Positions 7,538 through 10,167 of a stretch of DNA of 10,167 nt are shown here, in pieces. Position 1 is the first letter of the stretch. Every line of letters begins with the position of its first letter. The notes beneath the pieces are model-generated. The model saw nothing but the letters and a program-made list of their open reading frames with translations. It was not told where the DNA came from and did no database searches. Made by a program: the position numbers and the translations under genes. The stretch is from Pseudomonadota bacterium (GTDB lineage: Bacteria; Pseudomonadota; Gammaproteobacteria; Xanthomonadales; Rhodanobacteraceae): contig JAFEEK010000086.1 in assembly GCA_018241165.1 (NCBI GenBank), positions 1 through 10,167 on the forward strand. The letters are read 5' to 3'.

Positions 7538-8900
7538 GACGCGCGCCTCCGTGATTTCCATTTGCGCCGTCGCGCAAGGCCTGCACGACGCGCTCCATCG
7601 CCGAGCCGCGCGAACCCTTCACGAGTACGACCGCGCCCGGTTGCACCGCACCGGCGAGCGCGGCGGCGAGTTCCTTCTGGCTGTCGAAATGCCGCGCCGC
7701 CGGGCCGAACGCGGCACTCGCCTGCGCGGCCAGATCGCCAACGGTATACAAATGCACAATGCCGGACTGCTTGGCCAAGGCGCCGGTCTGCGCGTGCAAT
7801 TTCCCAGCATCGGCGCCGAGCTCGCGCATGTCGCCCAGCACCAGCCAGGTTTCGCCGGCTTCGGCCGCCAGCGTCGCGATCGCGACCGCGGTCGATCCGG
7901 GATTGGCGTTGTAGCTGTCGTCGATCAGGCTCCAGCCGCCCGTCATCGTATGGCGGATCAGGCGGCCCGCAACCGGCGCCGCCGTCTCCAGCCCTTGTTT
8001 GATCGCTGCCAGCGGCGCGTCGAATGCAAGCGCGAGCGTCGCGGCGGCAAGCGCATTCAGCACGTTGTGGCGGCCCGGCAATGGCAGGTTCACCTCGATG
8101 CGACCTGCGGGCGTTAGCAAGCTGAACTGCGATGTCGCGCCAACGCCGTGAATTTGCGCGCGCACATCGGCTTGGTGTTCCAGCCCGAAACTCAGGACGT
8201 GCCGAGTTCCCGCAACACCGATGAAGTACGCGGCGAACGCATCGTCGGCATTGACGACAGCAACGCCGCGCGCCGGCAGCGCCGCATAGATCGCGCCCTT
8301 GGTTTGCGCAATGCCTTCGAGCGAGCCCATGCGCTCCAGGTGCGCGGGCGCGACGTTGTTGACCAGCGCGATTTCCGCACGCGCGATGGCGGCAAGGTAT
8401 TCGATGTCGCCGGGCTTGCCCGCGCCCATTTCCAGAACCGCGTATTGCGCATCTTCCGGCATCGATAGAATCGACAGCGGCAGGCCGATTTCGTTGTTGA
8501 GGTTGCCGGCGTTGACGTGGGTCTTGCCGCAGTGCGCGAGAATCGATGCGAGCAGGGTCTTGACCGTGGTCTTGCCGTTGGAGCCGGTGATGCCGGCCAC
8601 GCGTGCTCGGCGCTGCGCGCGCACCGCGCTGGCCAGGTCGCCGAGTGCGAACAACGTGTCGGCGACGACGACCTGCGGCAGGTCGACGGCAACGGGATGC
8701 GCCACGAGCGCGGCAGCCGCGCCGCCTTGCTTGGCCTGTCCGACAAACTCATGCGCGTCGAAATGCTCGCCCTTGAGCGCGACGAACAAGCCGCCTGCGA
8801 CCGGCTTGCGCGTATCCGTGAACACGCCGCTGACGGTGGCATCCGCACCTTGCAGCACGCCGCGGGTCCACAACGCGAGATCGATCAGGCGCAGGTTCAT
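7527..8900 (-). CDS. murF: UDP-MurNAc-tripeptide--D-Ala-D-Ala ligase MurF
   Basis: Cytoplasmic Mur ligase that adds the D-Ala-D-Ala dipeptide (made by DdlB, encoded in the same cluster) to UDP-MurNAc-tripeptide, finishing the soluble precursor. The 457-residue length is typical. The N-terminal domain contains [21 protein letters not shown] (28-48), the MurE/MurF-type uridine-binding pattern. The central ATPase domain has P-loop [11 protein letters not shown] (104-114), [15 protein letters not shown] (131-145), [14 protein letters not shown] (156-169), [13 protein letters not shown] (181-193) and Lys201 in TKGAI, a candidate for the carbamylated lysine of the family. The C-terminal domain has [10 protein letters not shown] (327-336), VLGDMRELG (354-362) and [14 protein letters not shown] (426-439). 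ATG 8900-8898 overlaps the murE stop as ATGA and has GGAGG seven bases upstream. The last codons overlap the mraY start. Confidence 0.98.
   Translation of the reverse strand: MNLRLIDLALWTRGVLQGADATVSGVFTDTRKPVAGGLFVALKGEHFDAHEFVGQAKQGGAAAALVAHPVAVDLPQVVVADTLFALGDLASAVRAQRRARVAGITGSNGKTTVKTLLASILAHCGKTHVNAGNLNNEIGLPLSILSMPEDAQYAVLEMGAGKPGDIEYLAAIARAEIALVNNVAPAHLERMGSLEGIAQTKGAIYAALPARGVAVVNADDAFAAYFIGVAGTRHVLSFGLEHQADVRAQIHGVGATSQFSLLTPAGRIEVNLPLPGRHNVLNALAAATLALAFDAPLAAIKQGLETAAPVAGRLIRHTMTGGWSLIDDSYNANPGSTAVAIATLAAEAGETWLVLGDMRELGADAGKLHAQTGALAKQSGIVHLYTVGDLAAQASAAFGPAARHFDSQKELAAALAGAVQPGAVVLVKGSRGSAMERVVQALRDGANGNHGGARHAA
7538..7550 (-). promoter_or_regulatory. mraY ribosome binding site that decides the start
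   Basis: On the minus strand GGAGG (bases 7550-7546) lies eight bases before ATG 7537-7535, within the 3' end of murF. It supports the start giving MLLELADLL. The earlier in-frame ATG at 7561 would put this site inside the coding region. Confidence 0.85.
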
Positions 8901-10167
8901 GCGTGCGCCTCCAGTACGCGGCGCGCGACATCCGCGTCGTCGAACGGGCGCTTGACGCCGCCGGTTTCCTGATACGGCTCGTGGCCCTTGCCGGCGATCA
9001 ACACGACGTCGCCAGCGCGCGCCGAGCGCAGCGCCAGCGCGATCGCCAACGCGCGGTCGCGTTGCACACGGGCGCGTCGCGCATCGCCGAGACCCGCGAC
9101 AATCTGCGCGACGATCGCGTCGCCGTCTTCGCCGCGCGGATTGTCGTCGGTGACGACGATTTCATCGGCGAGGCGTTCGGCGATCGCGCCCATCTGCGGG
9201 CGCTTGCCGGCGTCGCGTTCGCCGCCGCAACCGAACACGCAAATCAGTTTCCCGTCGCAATGCGCGCGCACGCTGGCCAACGCCTGTTCCAGCGCATCCG
9301 GCGTGTGCGCGTAATCGACCACGACCAGCGGCAGGTCGCCGCCGCCGAGGCGGTTCATGCGCCCGACGACCGGCTGCAAACCTGAAATCGCATTCTGGAT
9401 TTGTGCAAAGGTATACCCAAGCGCGCCCAGGCAAGCGGCGGCCGCAAGCAGGTTGTACACGTTGAAGCGACCGAGCAAGGCGCTGTGGATTTCGCCTGCG
9501 CCCCACGGCGTGACCAGATCGAAACTCAAGCCATCGCCGTGCGTGCGCACATTCATTGCGCGAATTTCCGCATCAGCGTCGATGGCGTAGCGCAAACGCT
9601 GCACGCCAGGTGGCAGGCCCGCGGCCAGCTCGCGCCCGAACGCATCGTCGGTATTGACCACGGCAGCGCGCAATCGCGGCCATGCGAACAGTTTCGCCTT
9701 GGCCGCGCCGTAGGCTTGCATCGTACCGTGGTAGTCCAGGTGATCGCGGGTCAGGTTGGTGAACACCGCGACTTCGAAATCGATCGCGTTGACGCGGCCC
9801 TGGTCGAGCGCGTGCGAGGACACTTCCATCGCGACGTGGCTTGCCCCCGCGTCGCGGAATTGCGCGAGCAGGCCGTGTACGCTGATCGCGTCCGGCGTGG
9901 TGCGCTCGCCGGATTCGATCGCACCGACCAAGCCCGCGCCGAGCGTGCCGATGGTCGCCGCGCGCGCGCCAAGTCCTTGCAGCGCCGCCGCGAGCAGTTG
10001 CACGATCGAGGTCTTGCCGTTGGTGCCGGTTACGCCGATTACGTGCATCGCCGCGGACGGGCGATCGAAAAACCGCGCCGCGATTTCGCCGACGTGGTTG
10101 CGCAGGTTGTCGACCCACACGATAGGGCTGACCACAGTTTGCCCCCATCCGCCTTCGGCACCTTCCC
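8897..10167 (-). CDS. murE: UDP-MurNAc-L-Ala-D-Glu--meso-diaminopimelate ligase MurE, 5' end cut by window edge
   Basis: Cytoplasmic Mur ligase that adds the third residue of the stem peptide. The frame stays open to base 10167, giving 422 residues; the family has about 490-500, so roughly 70-80 N-terminal residues lie outside. A GTG at 10135 should not be taken as the start, since the open frame and recognisable MurE sequence continue upstream of it. In-window numbering: P-loop VTGTNGKT (45-52), GERTTPD (86-92) at the UDP-MurNAc site, MEVSSHALDQGRV (113-125), FTNLTRDHLDYHG (135-147), Lys156 in GAAKAK (the position of the carbamylated lysine), VVDYAHTPDALE (282-293), FGCGGERDAGKRP (311-323), DNPR (341-344) and AGKGHE (391-396). 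DNPR is the signature for meso-diaminopimelate rather than L-lysine, so a Gram-negative A1-gamma-type wall is inferred. The stop overlaps murF. Confidence 0.97.
   Translation of the reverse strand, partial: EGAEGGWGQTVVSPIVWVDNLRNHVGEIAARFFDRPSAAMHVIGVTGTNGKTSIVQLLAAALQGLGARAATIGTLGAGLVGAIESGERTTPDAISVHGLLAQFRDAGASHVAMEVSSHALDQGRVNAIDFEVAVFTNLTRDHLDYHGTMQAYGAAKAKLFAWPRLRAAVVNTDDAFGRELAAGLPPGVQRLRYAIDADAEIRAMNVRTHGDGLSFDLVTPWGAGEIHSALLGRFNVYNLLAAAACLGALGYTFAQIQNAISGLQPVVGRMNRLGGGDLPLVVVDYAHTPDALEQALASVRAHCDGKLICVFGCGGERDAGKRPQMGAIAERLADEIVVTDDNPRGEDGDAIVAQIVAGLGDARRARVQRDRALAIALALRSARAGDVVLIAGKGHEPYQETGGVKRPFDDADVARRVLEAHA

Noticed and set aside
3901-7674. Repeated GCGGCGGCGAGTTC-like blocks near 3901, 4438 and 7664
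   Set aside because: They encode short Glu-Leu-Ala-Ala stretches in three different ligase/transferase genes and are explained by codon preference; no dispersed repeat family is indicated.
8897-10135. A complete 412-residue murE starting at GTG 10135
   Set aside because: The frame remains open upstream to the window edge and the product would lack most of the N-terminal UDP-binding domain, so the gene is cut by the window, not truncated in nature.
1-10167. A hidden undescribed system, mobile element, tRNA or CRISPR array
   Set aside because: Minus-strand coding sequence of known dcw genes fills the window except for three bases, and I saw no direct-repeat array, transposase, tRNA-like fold or composition break.

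Overview
The window is an interior piece of a division and cell wall (dcw) cluster from a high-GC Gram-negative bacterium. All nine genes lie on the minus strand. In transcription order, from high to low coordinates, they are murE (5' end cut by the window edge), murF, mraY, ftsW, murG, murC, ddlB, ftsQ and ftsA (3' end cut by the window edge). The best lineage guess is Gammaproteobacteria, order Xanthomonadales (Xanthomonadaceae/Rhodanobacteraceae type). Support for this is the close family resemblance of MraY, DdlB and FtsA to the E. coli proteins, the meso-diaminopimelate signature in MurE, the high GC content, and the gene order, in which ftsW follows mraY directly with no murD between them.

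Layout: 10167-8897 murE, 8900-7527 murF, 7537-6449 mraY, 6446-5247 ftsW, 5250-4180 murG, 4183-2744 murC, 2742-1810 ddlB, 1813-1034 ftsQ, 1037-1 ftsA. Only three bases are non-coding: two between mraY and ftsW and one between murC and ddlB. Five junctions are 4-base ATGA start/stop overlaps, and murF/mraY overlap by 11 bases. This implies one polycistronic message with translational coupling. Any promoter acting inside the window would have to lie within coding sequence.

Together the genes make and assemble peptidoglycan and attach that work to the divisome. MurC, MurE and MurF are cytoplasmic amino-acid ligases that build UDP-MurNAc-pentapeptide, and DdlB supplies D-Ala-D-Ala. MraY and MurG make lipid I and lipid II. 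FtsW is the septal SEDS glycosyltransferase. FtsQ is the periplasmic scaffold that joins FtsB/FtsL, and FtsA tethers FtsZ to the membrane. The missing ligase, MurD, adds D-Glu and must be encoded elsewhere. In Xanthomonas a MurD2/MurL route that uses L-Glu and then epimerises it is known, so this absence is the most interesting biological point here.

I found no mobile element, CRISPR array, RNA gene or undescribed multi-gene system. The main sequence-level observations are the missing murD, a repeated Shine-Dalgarno/ATGA junction element that forces similar C-termini on unrelated proteins, and a short perfect inverted repeat in the murC leader codons.
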